A stretch of 64,000 nucleotides of DNA from Eretmocerus hayati (Eukaryota > Arthropoda > Insecta > Hymenoptera > Aphelinidae), in NCBI GenBank assembly GCA_029851415.1, contig CM056741.1:165093685-165157684 (forward strand). The letters run 5' to 3'. The position numbers and the translations under genes are program-made. The notes under the pieces are model-generated. The model made no database searches. It was not told where the DNA came from and was given only the letters and a program-made list of their open reading frames with translations. Of this stretch, positions 48,531-61,442 are shown one piece after another. Every line of letters starts with the position of its first letter. Positions within the stretch are counted from its first letter, which is position 1.

Positions 48531-51500
48531 AATTAGTGTCGGGATGTATGATGGCTCACGCAGATCTAATATACTACTCTAAAACAGAAAATAATTAGAA
48601 GATTCTCTCAATTTCCTACTAAATACCTTATCCAGAGAGGTTCACTTTCGTGCTTTCGTCTTATTTGATGTTGGTAATGGAAAGTCTGAAACACCTTGAA
48701 AAAAATACAATCACAATCTGATCTGAAAGAATATGATTCAGATTAATTGATATGTCCAGGCATTCACGAATAAACTGGGCTAGTTATTGGGCTGTTTTAC
48801 GGAAAGTATTTAGTATTGCGAATCATAATGATTACAAATCCAGCCGTAGAAGTGTACCCAGAGCACAAACGTTTTGAAGTTGTATTGATCCAAAAGAGTT
48901 AATACATGATAACTGAAAACATACATTTTTTATGAAAATTTGAGATTTCCGATGAAGAAATCGCATGAAAAATGAATGAGTCACGTAAACAAAGTTCTAA
49001 AAAGGCCGTGCATGAATTTCCGGTAATATTCTTCTTATTCAAAGTAGCGAGAGTCGTTTGATAATGACTCAAAATTTACCGTCTAAATGATTCGGTTCTT
49101 CATAGAGGATCCCTAGTTAAGAACTCTCCTAATCTAACTAATGATAACTCGTGTATGAGGTCCACGAGAAAAAGGAGTCAAAAAGTTTTCAACGGGGAGA
49201 GGTTCAAAGACTTCACTCGTCATGGGAGTATGGAATGTATTCAAAAAATTTGCATTGGACACGTAATGTATTCCAGGACGACATGCCAGCGAAGAGCGAA
49301 AATTTTCATCACATTTTAAGCTCTTGATGTTACAAATGGAGTTAATTTATAAGGCACTCAACTCCATAAACTGGCTCCGTTTGTGTTCCTTCAACATTCA
49401 TGTGTGTAAAAAGCTTTCATCGTTGTTTTAATTATGACTTTACGGTTACATATTACGCACTCAAACAAGTGCGAAAATCACAAGCCCTAGTGGAAGCCTG
49501 TCTTCACAAGTCATGTCAATAATTTTCTCGAAATTGCGTGCAACCCGATCTGAAGGATGACTCGGTTGACAAGTATCATGATTAAGTGCTAATAAAAGGA
49601 TTCATGGACTCACAATTACTAGAATTAGTCGTGCAACTATTAGGGATGGTCTACCTCAAAAAAGAAGTGAGAATCCGATGTTACTGAAGGAATTCATAGT
49701 TTATTGGACTTATACAGTTAATGAATGGAATGATTGTTTCAGAGAACACGCACGGCTATTTATTATCTTACTTTTGTTTTTATTTTTCAATTTTGTTCAA
49801 GATGGTAGGTTTTTCAATCAAAATCGAAACTAAAAGCAAGGTGAGTTTAACCCAAAAATCTTGGAAATCTACTTAAGCCAACAACAATCCTATCTCCCTC
49901 GTCTTCATAACAACATAAGATACTGCAAAACTTAGGCACATAATCAACTTCGTTACAATTGACCAATTGAACCGTACCCACCTACATCCCAATCTCTAAG
50001 GCCGATCGAAAATTTCAGTCAATGTATAGAGCCGCCCATCGCTCATTTCCGCCGGCACTATGCAGACGACGCTCTACATCTCGATTGTACGCCTCATGAA
50101 TGCCATACGCCCCAACTCGACGGCACACAAGCTCGATAGGGCGGGGCAGGGTGCCCGAGATATATAGTTATATATGTGTATATATTGTCAAGCCCTCTAG
50201 CACCACTGTGGAAATTGATTCAATCAATGCGCGAGCGCGCACGGGGTAAGCGATGAGATTCTAAAATTTCCCTAGCACACATTTTTGCGATACTGTGACG
50301 ACACACGCGAGTGAATTTCGCATACTGCCTTACATTCGCAAACAGATCGATATTGGGCGTATGAGGGTAGGAAGAATTGTATGGGAATGAGTTGGTTTTT
50401 CAGAGATTGAAATTGAAGTGGGTGAACTCGAGTGTAGAGTGACTCGTGAACACGATTGAATTTACAATTGAAATGATTCTGGGATTCGATTGAGTGATGA
50501 AAATTAGCTCTACTCAAGTCACTATATTTTTTCCTCAATATGACTGAATGTGACTTACCGGGCTCGGTGATTGAAAGATGACTATTTTGTAAATTTGTGA
50601 TAATTCAGGGACGAGTTATCAAAATTGGTTCGTTTCTCGAGTATCTTCATAATTAATTCGGGTTCAACGAAATTGTCACAATTCAAGTTATTCTTAACCA
50701 AATGTTTGCAAATTCACAAAACTGTGATATTTCAGTCAGCTAGGTTGGAGTTCGATTTAGGTAGTGCACTCATCCACTCACGTCTTCATTCGCGTTATAG
50801 TAGGATATATATAGTCTACTACCATTTGAACCGCTTCCTTTTTCATTCGTGAGAAATTGAATTTGACAAATATTAGCCATCAGACAAAGTGAAGATATTG
50901 TATGTTGAGGCGATGAGGTCACCATGCAAGCTGAAAATCATTCCCATCTTTCTCCGATTCTGTTGCGATTTGGGATAAACGAACTCGTCTCACATTTTGA
51001 ATCATGAAACCTTTTTATGTAAGGTGTATTTTCAAGGTCCATGGTAGAGGTGCACGGTGACTGCATCGCCTCAACTCAGCTCTTTGATCGTAATGAGTTC
51101 CAAGTACTCTTTCAATATGTACTTAACACGCTTCGGTTGTCAAAGGGTTTTGAAAATTTTGGGTGCACGTGAAAGTCTTCGTGAATTTTCAGACTTTATC
51201 CGATTGCTTTTTGAAAGAATTCATGAACAACAAAATGCGTTGACGACTATTTCACTTTTGAGGGAATAGTAATAAAAACTGAGTCTCTAGAGAATAGAAA
51301 CACAAAAAAGGAGAATAGGAGGAAGAGATAGCTTCTCAATCGGCTTCTTTGGAGAGAAATTCGAATTCGGATCTCTGTAAAGTTTTAGTCCAACGGACTT
51401 TCAGCACAGCCAAAGAAGCTGAATCACAATAAAGTCTTCTCGTGAAATTGTTGAGGAGATTCCGGGGAAGTCGAGGGTTTCGAACGAAGATCACTCGAAT

Positions 51501-54353
51501 CTCTTACTCTTAAAATAGTTGGCATGGTGCAGATACCCTCGCTTAATCGAGCCTACAGATTGCTTCGTAAGTAGATGAAACTGATTCATCGACAGCCCAC
51601 AACCAACCAAGATCAATCTCATCACACTGTGATCTCATTTTATCTGTAAAAAAGAGGTCCGATTGCATATTCATGATTGATGTTGGGACTATTTTTGTAA
51701 GGAAAAGAACGGCGGTATTTGCACGCAGCTTCGCACGAAGGAAGAGGTAGCCTGCCATATCTTTCAGGAAAATTTTTGTTCGTATCGTATTCTTTCACAA
51801 AGTAGTGCGCAAAGTGACAGCTGTCATACAACAGTGGAGTCTTTGGAGCGAGAAAGTGATCGTTCTTTTCTGATTAGAAATCTAGTACCTCGGTCGTTAA
51901 CACGTTCGTTGCGGCGGGGCCTACTGGTGGGCCTCGCGATTTTTCATTTTTCAATCCTTATCAATTCGTAATGACTCGAAAAATATCCTCAATGAGAATC
52001 TTTCAATGTGTTGTACTTCGCCTAGGGAATGAACAACGAGCCAAGAAAGAGTTTGGTCCCATGCAGATATATTCTTCGGAATACGGGAGTGCAGTTCATG
52101 ACTGAAATAAAATTATGAAAAATCGTCCTCGCAGCAAACGTGTGAATCATAAAACGGAATATAATGGATTTTATTCCAGAATTTTCATCAATGTTTTCAA
52201 CTCGTTGACTGTGAAAGCAAAGTCGCAGTTACATTCTTGTATGCAAAGGGCCCACTGATGAGCCTCATACGACAAGATATGGGAGATATCCGGTTGGTTG
52301 TTCAGGATTCAGATTACATGCTCTTCTATGACGAGCTGTGCCCGCGCGTGATTGGTTTGTTCTAGAAGCCAGCCTTATTCCGATTTTTTTGTAAATGAGA
52401 CGGTTGAATTTGAGAAATTTTCTCAATGGTTTTATTGATACAAACTATATGAATTTTATGATAAGAAAAATCCAGAAAACCGCCCATGGCAGAATAAATT
52501 CGTATAAATGAAAGCAACTTTAAGTCATTTCGATTGAAAAACTGTGAAATCGCTTTCTCACGATTTAATTAGCACGTACATCAGTGCACTCAAGGAAAAG
52601 ATCTAATTGCTCGAGAGTGATTGAACACCTCACCAAAAGTAACAAATCGAATATCTCTGAGGCCGACCCTTGTTCAATTTCTGGCATCCGTAATTCTTCG
52701 CTTCGTTCACGATTTTGCTGCTATCCACGTCTGGGCAATTTGTAACGTCGCTATCGTAGCGAACGACAAAAGACACAAGAAGCCACGTTTCTCTATCTCA
52801 TTAGTAACGAGTAAAAGTTCAAGCTCGCAAGAAAATGCCACTCAACTCTCGCAATGCTGCCCATTTACGTCTGTCTTCCTACTCCCTAATAGGAAGCTCT
52901 TTTTGCCATCCTAGCAAATCGAGCATCGTAAAAGCAATGGTTTTATTTTACTTCGGTAATTTTTCTCATCGCCGTAGAAAAAAAAATTTGCAGTAGCAAG
53001 GCTTACGCACTTGCTTTGTCATTGCTACCATTTCATACTTCGTTACAAATTTGAATACAACGGATCTAACATAGCACTACACTATCGACGATCAAAACCC
53101 GTTTTATATACTCAACAGCCACGCCTGGGTCATCGCTCAAGTTGACGTCAATTCTCGGGCAGCCCTCTAGCAAAAATCGCCTCGTATCAACTCTGCGCTC
53201 CCCTCTCTCTTTCTCAGCCTCGAGTATGACTCGGCTAGAAAGTGACTCAGGCAAAAAGCTTGCAAGAAGCTCCGATTTGAATTTTTGCGCGCCATAGTAG
53301 GCTATCTCAGGCATAATATCTATATAGCCATAGGTATTCTGAATAACGAGTGAGCGTCGGGCGAATGATGGATGCGGTCTGGTGAGGAGGTAGAATGAAT
53401 GGCAGGGAGGGGGGCAAACACGAGAACTACAAAGTGATGCAGGCCTCTTACGAGTTTTTGAGGTGGATTTCTTGAGGTGGCGGCAGTGGCGCAGTCCGGT
53501 AATCACTTCCCGCCTTCTTGCGAAAGAGAGCGATGAGTCCGCAGCGCCTAATTGATGCGGAGAATCGCGACAATTTCATTCGGGCCAATTCGCCTTCTGC
53601 CACCAATCCTTTTATTTGTCTTGATCTCCCTTTCGCAGCTTGATTCAACTCTGTTCATCTCAGATGAAAGGGTCGTGGCTCATCCGGGTCGATCTTCGAT
53701 TTCCGTTCGAGAGTCGCACCGCAAAGAGCTGGACTGTGATTATACCGAGTCGACTCTTGCCCGATTGTCCCCCTTCGTCTTGCACCGTTAGTTTTGGAAG
53801 TACCATTCTTCAAAGTTCAGTACATGCATGTTTTCATACGCGTGTATGTGCATGCGTAGTAAGGGGTGGAATCAGTTGAGGTTGGGTGTACGAGCGAGTT
53901 TTGTTGGTCTGAATCGAAGAGACCCAAGTTATTGATTTCTAGGTTTAAAAACCACATGTCCGACACCCTGTGCGGAAATAGTGTTTTTTCCGCACTCCTA
54001 TTCCACTTTCGCGCACAGTTTGTCGAAAATCGCAGTTCGACACACGGGCGTAAACCCCTTTTTTCGCATCCTCGTGTTGATTCCGACCTTCGCCTATGGT
54101 TCAGGCCGGAAACTCATCACTCCGACGCGAAAAAAAAGTTTTTACATCCTTGTATCGAAATCAACTATTCTGCATTCCTTTTCCAACGCAATTTTTGGAC
54201 AAAATTTTCCACCGAGTCATGTGTATACAAACTTCTTCTGCAAATAACTCCAAAAGGTGGACTGCAACCTCGTTCTTCATTACTCTTTCGTGAATATCAC
54301 ACATTTGAACACCTTTCCCGGACATATCATGGGTGCATTAGAAGATCTATCAA
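48531..54353. other. No gene; possible small TTAA-type element
   Basis: No confident coding frame. At 51896, TTAACACGTTCGTTGCGGCG with GGGCCTACTGGTGGGCC nearby resembles a TTAA-type terminus. CGCAGCAAACGTGTG at 52132-52146 is an imperfect inverse, but it lacks a TTAA flank. G+C-richer patches lie at about 50000-50260 and 53100-53800. Confidence 0.3.
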
Positions 54354-54379
54354 TTTGATTTGATTTGATTTGATTTGAT
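54354..54379. repeat. (TTTGA)n microsatellite
   Basis: Five uninterrupted TTTGA units. Confidence 0.95.
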
Positions 54380-55108
54380 ACCAGGTTAATTTTACATCAA
54401 TAAGTACATAGTGTAATACACAAAGTACTCTGCAGAGGTGCTTATAGCTCCTGAACGCAGGCTGGTTCCCTGTGATGGAGACGAGAAATCCATCTCTGAC
54501 ACTTCTTTTTCATTGAGGCAAAGTGTACGGAAAGTAGATTATACATTTCCACTGGATCTACAGTTTAAGGCGGATTCCGGACCAGCGAAACCGCCGTAGA
54601 AGCACTTGAGAAGAATCTCAGTGGTGCCAGCACCCATGACCTTTCGTTTCAAAGGCGAGGGCTAGAGCCCACTGCCACCGATATTGGTCAATTTACCTTT
54701 TTTTTTAAATGTATTTTCTCAACGAAATCCTCGATTGGCTCCTCAATGCCAACTCCAACCTCACTCGCCAATAACTCGAAACAAACGAGATGCAGAAAGA
54801 TTGCACATTTGGAAATTTGACCAGTTGACATCACATGGGTCCAAAAGACTCCAAGCACTTCTATACTGAGATGGGCGAACTAAAATGACATTTGTCTAGG
54901 AATTGGGACGAACAGCTTTAGTTTTGGCGCGATTCGTCGACTCGGCATCATGTTAGTCAGCGAGGGGGTGGGGGATGAGTGGAAAAGAAATTTGGTCGGG
55001 GTCCTATATAGGATCACTTGCGACCCCTCAGTCGATGTTTTGAGATTTTATATGAATAACTTTCAGTATACAATTCTACAAAAGGCGGGAAAAATAATGG
55101 AGTACTTC

Positions 55109-55112
55109 TTAA
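55109..55112. repeat. TTAA target site, left
   Basis: TTAA abuts GGCCATGTCGGAGTC. Confidence 0.6.
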
Positions 55113-55489
55113 GGCCATGTCGGAGTCTCGCGCAAACCGGGGTTACACTTTTTGCAATGGTTTCTTCATCATTTGAGACGGGGTGGTTGCAAATTACTCG
55201 GAATTGCCTTAGAAATGTGCCTCTGGTACGATCCGTGAGGATAAACGTCTCTATCTCCCTCAAAACTCGATGCAAGGTGCAAAATCGCGATCTCTGAGAA
55301 TCAGAATCGGAATATCTCACGATTCTTTGATTCCTCCTTTGGAGTGAGAGACTTTTATCCTCACAGATCGTACAAGAAGCACATTCTTGAAGCAATTCCG
55401 AGTCATTTGCGACCACCCCCGTCTCAATTGATGAAAGAACCATCGTCTAAGTTGTGACCCCGTATTTGCCGCGAGACTCCGCCATGGCC
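55113..55489. mobile_element. TTAA-flanked palindromic element (377 bp)
   Basis: The left end GGCCATGTCGGAGTCTCGCG and the inverse of the right end, GGCCATGGCGGAGTCTCGCG, differ at one base. TTAA lies on both sides. The arms pair to the centre: GATCCGTGAGGATAA near 55230 with TTATCCTCACAGATC near 55352, and GTTGCAAATTACTCGGAATT with AATTCCGAGTCATTTGCGAC. It makes one ~185-bp-arm hairpin. The overlapping frames on both strands are by-products. Confidence 0.8.
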
Positions 55490-55493
55490 TTAA
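55490..55493. repeat. TTAA target site, right
   Basis: TTAA follows GACTCCGCCATGGCC. Confidence 0.6.
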
Positions 55494-58149
55494 GGACATT
55501 GGAAGAGGTGTTTGTTCAAAATTTGTAGTAATATCTCCATGAGCATCGAAACGACTTCAGTAGGCCCAGAAGACCCCTATGACCTGAGCGTTATTCTTAG
55601 GAAGTATGATTTCAGCGTACGTTACATGTATGCATGCGCATGTGATAGTGTGAGAAAAATAAAGAGCAAGATCTTCGGGGGTATTAGGTGCACGAACTCT
55701 CCAAATGCCGATAGATGTCTATGTGAGGCACGTACAACGAGAGGAGAGTATGGATGAGTATTATAGTCGTAGATCCTTGCCGGCGCTCGAGTGACTTTTA
55801 TATACTCGGTCAGGACCGCAGCTGCAGTAGCTCTCACCGCGGATATATGAAGCGTGTTCGAGATTGCGGAAGTGGAAAAAGTAAGAGGACATGTGGCCAC
55901 TGGTCGGTATTCTATATATTAGTTCGAGATGCCGCAGGGTATATGTTTACGGTCGAACGAGAATCGATACATGGGTTTCCGGATATATTCTCTGCTTCCC
56001 TTTTGAAATTGAGGAAATGAAAGGTATATGGTACATGAGCGATGAAGAATAGCAGACCAAAGTCCCGGGACCCTGCATTCATTCGTATTTCCATTTTGTG
56101 TGTAGAATTCTTTACCTCAAACTTTTCTTCATAGTTCGCGGAGAGAGGTTGATAATCCTGTCCAATTTACTCGATGAAAAGTCTCAGATATTGTCTGGGT
56201 AAACAATACTTGCTATGCACGGTTGGAATTCATGATGAGGTGAATGGATGAGGTGGGAACGAGTATAAGTTTTGTCATTTCATTTTTATTGTCGGCGTTG
56301 GGATCGATGTCTCATGACTTGGATAAAAAGTTTATTCCCATAATGCTCACCCTGAACTTTAACACTCTGATGCAATCTAAGAATCCAGGAAAGTTATATC
56401 ATCCTGTGCTCGCTGGCTATTTCGAGTGAAGAGGACTACTCTCACTTCCCTTGCTGCACTTGAGAGATGAACTATTCTAGAGTTCAAAATGTTCGTGCAC
56501 ACATAAGATCGAGCATAAGATGGGATATTCATTCTGCAAAGGTGGAATGAAGTTTCCTCATCAGACAAGTTAGAAAATATTCGATCAACACACTGATGAC
56601 ATGACTGTCGTGTTAATTTTCCATACAAAATTTCCTGTTCTGTGTATCTCAGCATTAGAATTGTTCATTTAGCGGCCCGAATACGTAAAATGCGAGATAT
56701 TCGAGATTTCAAAAAATGTTATAACCGACACATCCATTTCTAAATCAATCATACTATTCGTTGGAAGTCTTTCTTGAATTGATTCAATTCTTTGGGTTTT
56801 TGATTTTGAACATCAGGACTTGTAGTCAGGTTATTGAGACTTATAGAGTTATAGAATACATTTAGTTTGACAAAACGACCTGGGTTGCATGATCAACCAT
56901 TCCATATATCTATGTTATATCGCTAAGGATACTTCAATAATCATTCGTTTCAAAGAGAATGAAAACAGAAATTTCAACACCACACAACTCAATATCGGAC
57001 TCGCTCAAGCACTCTAATTCGAACGTAATTCTCCCATTCGAATAGAAAGTGATGAATCATATTTGATCCCTCGATAAAATGAACGCCGTGTTTTCAATTC
57101 AATGTGAAAATAGCCTTGAATACGTAATAGATAAACACCCTCCCGACAATGATATAGCCAGCAAGAAACTAATCTGCACAACAAAAGCTCACGATGACGG
57201 GCCACAAGTGACTTGGCCTTGGGAAGCGACTATCATGTTGTATATCCAGTGCGGACAAGTGGTATACGTGAGGGCGGAACTGGTTTCCATATCAAAGCGA
57301 AAGCTCTTGGATCTCGTGTAACGCTGCGATTACCACAGAAATATCACGAAAACATCGATTTAAAGAAGATAGATTGTTATGGTATGATTCTCAAGTTAGA
57401 AATTTGAATAACAAATGAGAATAGCGGTTTTGTGAATCCATATCATCATGTTGAGAATTGAGTAACTCTATGGTACATTGAAGAGTCAGTAGTAAGATTA
57501 TCGAGGATAATCATCAAAGAACTTGAATATTAATTGATTTGAGGAAAAGTTTCGAAATGGTGGATGATGATACAGGAAATATTGAAAATCGATTTTGGTG
57601 TGCTTACGTGGGTAACAACACAACACTGGTTTCGAAATCAGATGAGGATTCAGATGTTTTGCGTATGAATCATGAGACGACATGAGGTACCTATGTTCTC
57701 ATTCCAGTTCATCCACAAAAATGGAATAAAATTACCCGACAGAGCTGGATCATTTAGTTCAAGATCGTCATAGACTCGTGACCTCAGGCCTACTTCGAAT
57801 GAATTCAGGGGAATACATTTGAGTTTTTTTGCAAGATGGATCTATTTGAATCTTGCAGTGAGAGAAAAAAATATTCCATGGAATAATCCCTGTTGGAAGC
57901 TAGATTGTACATTCTTCATCCATCAGCGAGAAAAACTTTATATTCGAGCGCAGTCGAGTTGTTCTCTCAAGTTTACTACGCCTGTAAAAGAACCACTCTC
58001 GAAGAATTGTCCATGTACTGCTTGAGACGTTGCTTCAGACTACCCATTCAAAATAATCCTCCTTTCATTCCTTGGAATATCTATCTCATGATTCGTTGAG
58101 TAAAAATGTCAGCTTTGTATTTACAAGAAATGTTTTCCAATTGTTACAG
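55494..58149. other. Intergenic or 5' intron of the receptor gene
   Basis: No recognisable coding frame. It ends in TTTTCCAATTGTTACAG, a plausible splice acceptor, so at least the right end is probably an intron leading to the receptor exon. Confidence 0.45.
58133..58149 (+). other. Candidate splice acceptor
   Basis: TTTTCCAATTGTTACAG precedes the receptor exon. It has a moderate pyrimidine tract. AG at 58157-58158 is an alternative. Confidence 0.45.
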
Positions 58150-58212
58150 ATGATTGCAGGAGAGCAAGAACAGACCAAATATAACCTCAAAAATAGTCAA
58201 CCAAAAGCATGA
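58150..58212 (+). promoter_or_regulatory. Upstream ORF overlapping receptor start (ATGA)
   Basis: If the acceptor at 58149 is used, the exon begins with ATG at 58150. It opens a 20-codon frame whose TGA stop (58210-58212) overlaps the receptor ATG at 58209 in an ATGA arrangement. Such an overlap could lower or gate receptor translation by reinitiation. If splicing uses the AG at 58158 instead, this ATG is removed. Confidence 0.35.
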
Positions 58213-59136
58213 GCATGGCGTGGGGTCCAGGAACAAGCACCATGGACACTATATCAACTCACATGCAACGAGATGCCAGCGACGATATGTCAATCGGCTC
58301 AACCGAAAGTCCTCTCTGCCAATCTAATATGGACTGCGATTCGAACATGTCACTCTGGCTAATTCTCGTTCTCATCTTGCTTCACGGAACCATTACCATA
58401 TCCACTCTCTTCGGAAACGTTTTAGTAATACTATCAGTCTTCACATACAAGCCACTCCGAATAGTTCAAAATTTCTTCATCGTATCTCTCGCAGTAGCCG
58501 ATCTAGCAGTTGGCCTTCTAGTAATGCCTTTCAACATTGCATACTTTGTCTTAGGTAAATGGATATTCGGTATCCATGTGTGTAAGCTATGGCTAACTTG
58601 TGACGTACTCTGCTGCACAGCTTCAATTTTGAATCTGTGCACGATAGCGCTGGATCGCTACTGGGCTATAAACGATCCTATAAACTACGCTCAAAAGCGT
58701 ACGTTGGACAGGGTGCTGATAATCATTGCCGGTACGTGGGTTATATCGATGGCCATAAGTTCACCACCTTTGCTTGGATGGAACGATTGGCCAGAGAGAT
58801 TGGAACCAGGAACTCCATGCCAGCTAACAAGACGAAAAGGATACGTCATTTATTCAGCAATTGGATCTTTTTGGGCGCCTTTGGCTGTTATGAGTATTGT
58901 TTATTTGGAAATTTTTTCGGCATTGAGGAAGAGAGCCAAAGCAAAGAAAAGTAGATTTGGTGGGGTTATGGCGTCTGGTATGAGACATCGGGACAACGAT
59001 GATATCGAGGACTCGGGAAGCTCCGAGACAAATCACAACGAGAGATCGACGCATAAGCCGACGACAGGGCAAACTTCGTTGATCGATGACGACAGGATGG
59101 ACACAAACGTCGGCACGACCCCGCCAAAGGCTTCCG
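58209..59136 (+). CDS. Biogenic amine GPCR, TM1-TM5 exon (tyramine/octopamine receptor family)
   Basis: This is a partial coding exon of a class A receptor. TM1 (about residues 49-75) holds Asn70 of the GN motif. TM2 has Asp98 in SLAVADL. TM3 follows Cys125 and holds the amine-binding Asp132, then DRYW at 149-152. TM4 has Trp177. The ECL2 Cys204 should bond Cys125. TM5 has Ser216, Ser220 and Pro224; the position between the usual paired serines is Ala217. Asn46 is a possible glycosylation site. A basic stretch (KRAKAKK) opens loop 3. GWNDWPE and [10 protein letters not shown] are typical of insect tyramine receptor 1 and alpha2-like octopamine receptors. The exon ends at GTAAGT (59137); reading on gives a stop after four codons. 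TM6-TM7 are not visible. Met12 (58242) has a strong CACCATGG context and may be the true start. Confidence 0.9.
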
Positions 59137-59142
59137 GTAAGT
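59137..59142 (+). other. Splice donor GTAAGT
   Basis: CCG|GTAAGT is a consensus donor located in the third-loop coding region, where amine receptor genes often have an intron. The in-frame stop shortly after supports splicing here. Confidence 0.75.
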
Positions 59143-60567
59143 TTGAATAGTTGTTCAGCTGAGGCACAATTTAGCAATCGCGACAAGATAGTTTGATTGG
59201 AAGGATGTAAGGATAAGATGGTTTTTTTTTTGAGCCGGCCACATTACGGACGTGGTTCAAGACTGATGATTTGAGCTAAGGAAGAATACTTGAGATAGAA
59301 AGCAAACGCTGAGCTTTCTCAAAATTATTTCACTACATAGTCGATCTACGGTGAATTATCTCGCCCGGAATCGGTGGAAACTGGTTCAAAATATCTGAAA
59401 TTTCACTGTTCCTAGTGTGATTGACTTGAGCTGCTGAGGTTTCACGAGACAGGAATCGATTTCCATTGATTGTGGCGAAAAGAAGAGAATAATAAAGTAT
59501 CTAGATCTGATATTCTCGTTGTAGTACTTTTTAGGCATAAAAAATTCTGATTGAGCTGGCACTCACAAGTTCACTAATGAACTGGATAACACATGCATAA
59601 AGGGCGGTTCATAGCTGAGTGGGAATCAACAATCTTGCTCCAAAATTACAGAATCTAGAGATAAAGCGATATGCAGCTTCGATACGCGTATTTAGGATTA
59701 CTGCAAAAAAATTGTCCATGATGGATCGCAAGTGAAACGAGACGGTGCAAATGAACATCGCGTATATTATAAGTAAGTGTTATATCTCTGATCTATGCAA
59801 CAGTTAATGGTACAAGATCCTGTAAAGCTGATTCTTTCTTGATAGCTCGGGTGGTCGATGAGAAGAGAAGGATAGAAAATCACAAGAAAAGATCTCGACT
59901 CCATGACTAGCTTAGAATTCTCATGGTGAAGAATTTAGGGATTTCGATCTGCTGTCCCAAGTAAAACAACTTAGTCAGAGCAAAACCCTCAAATTTTATT
60001 CCTACAGCACAGTCTTCTAATGTTGTGGAGATATACGAGTTATTTTATATTTTTTGGTACCATTTCAGGAAACGGAAAATGTTACACTGAGAAACTCCCG
60101 ACATAAAAAATTGCTGCGATCGGCTCCATCTGGGGGACAGGATTGATTTTCATCAGAAAAATTTGAAGATGCAACATCAAATTTTAGTGATCCCGCAACA
60201 AAATTTCTCTCCCGTCACACGGGCACCAAAAATTGGCGCGTGGGAAGCAAAAATTAGTGCTCAAGAACTAAAATTTCGTGTGGGCCGCTATAACCACTCA
60301 AACGTAGCGAACAGAGGGCACCATTTGTGATTAACGCCACCAGATGGATCCGAAGCGCTCTCGGCTCGTTCTGAGACTCAATAACAGCTCTTTTGAATCA
60401 AATTCTAAGTTCAATGAACAAATTAGAACTCCCCTTCAACTTTAGAATGATAAATTGAGCGATAACGCATGTTAGTACATCGAAGGAAAACACATCCATA
60501 TTGAGGAAAATTCGTAAACGACATGTTCAATCTCTCTCGCAAGCGGTCAAATCTAACCTCGTTTGTA
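59143..60567. other. Probable intron of receptor gene
   Basis: No TM6-like coding segment (a CW-x-P-F-F motif) is recognised on the plus strand. At 60086, CACTGAGAAACTCCCGACAT may start a larger inverted-repeat element whose other end would be near 63803. Confidence 0.4.
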
Positions 60568-61401
60568 AGGTAAGTGTACCCAACTTGCCTCTGTACCCAA
60601 CTTGCCCCCATATGCCGATCTCAGGAATGGGCGCTCGTTGACCTTCCCGCAATTTTTTTTACGTTTGTTATGTTGAAATATGAGGAAATACGTAGTTTTC
60701 ATCGACCCCGGATCATTTATGCGTTCTCCAGAAAATATAAAAAGAGTTTTCCATTTTTCGTGTTTGCACGGCTAAGAAATCACGGAGGAAATCGCGTTCA
60801 CTAAAACCGGTGCCAATTTATTTTTATTCGACCAATCTTAACGTACCTTAGCGCATTCGACTCCTTGTCTCAAGACCTTCAAAATCCGCCTTTCAGGGTT
60901 GCAGAACTCTGATTTGGAGCAATTTTATGTACAAAACACGAAGATGGTTTGAGAATCAAGAAGGCCGACATCGGAGTGTACCCAACATGCCCCCATATGG
61001 TTATCTCGGAAAGGCGTGCAGTATGGTTTTTTTTTACCACTCAGAACGTGTTTATCACGTCAAAATAGGTCGGAAACAATGTCTTGGGCCAGCTAAAAGC
61101 TATAAATGTCGCTGCACGGTGATCAAAACGGATCAAAGCGATTCTATTCACTTCATCGCCGATTTACATTGTCTTAAATGATGGGGGCAAGTTGGGTACA
61201 CACTTTTATAAACTCTCAAAAATCATCTTTTGGGAGAATTCAAACAGCTCGGCTCCACTTCATCCAAATTGGACGTATCTTAGCTCATTTAAAAGGTCTT
61301 GAGACAAGCTTCAAAATGAGTTGAAGTACGTTGGAAAATATTGAAATTAGCCAGAATTATTGAAAAATGGCTTAATGGGGGCAAGTTGGGTACACTTACC
61401 T
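60568..61401. mobile_element. TA-flanked inverted-repeat element (834 bp)
   Basis: The left end AGGTAAGTGTACCCAACTTG is inverse to the right end CAAGTTGGGTACACTTACCT, with TA on each side (60566-60567 and 61402-61403). GTACCCAACTTGCCCCCAT-like sequence recurs internally at 60591, near 60978, and inverted near 61181. The interior frame at 60927-61181 shows no domain. It is probably a Tc1/mariner-type or related non-autonomous element inside the receptor intron. Confidence 0.75.
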
Positions 61402-61442
61402 TATATATAGAAATTACAAAATTTGGCCGTAAACAAATACCA

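Noticed and set aside
53866..54363. 165-codon open frame as a gene
   Set aside because: Three frames are open at once in this region, there is no motif or low-entropy coding signal, and no plausible splice or start context stands out.
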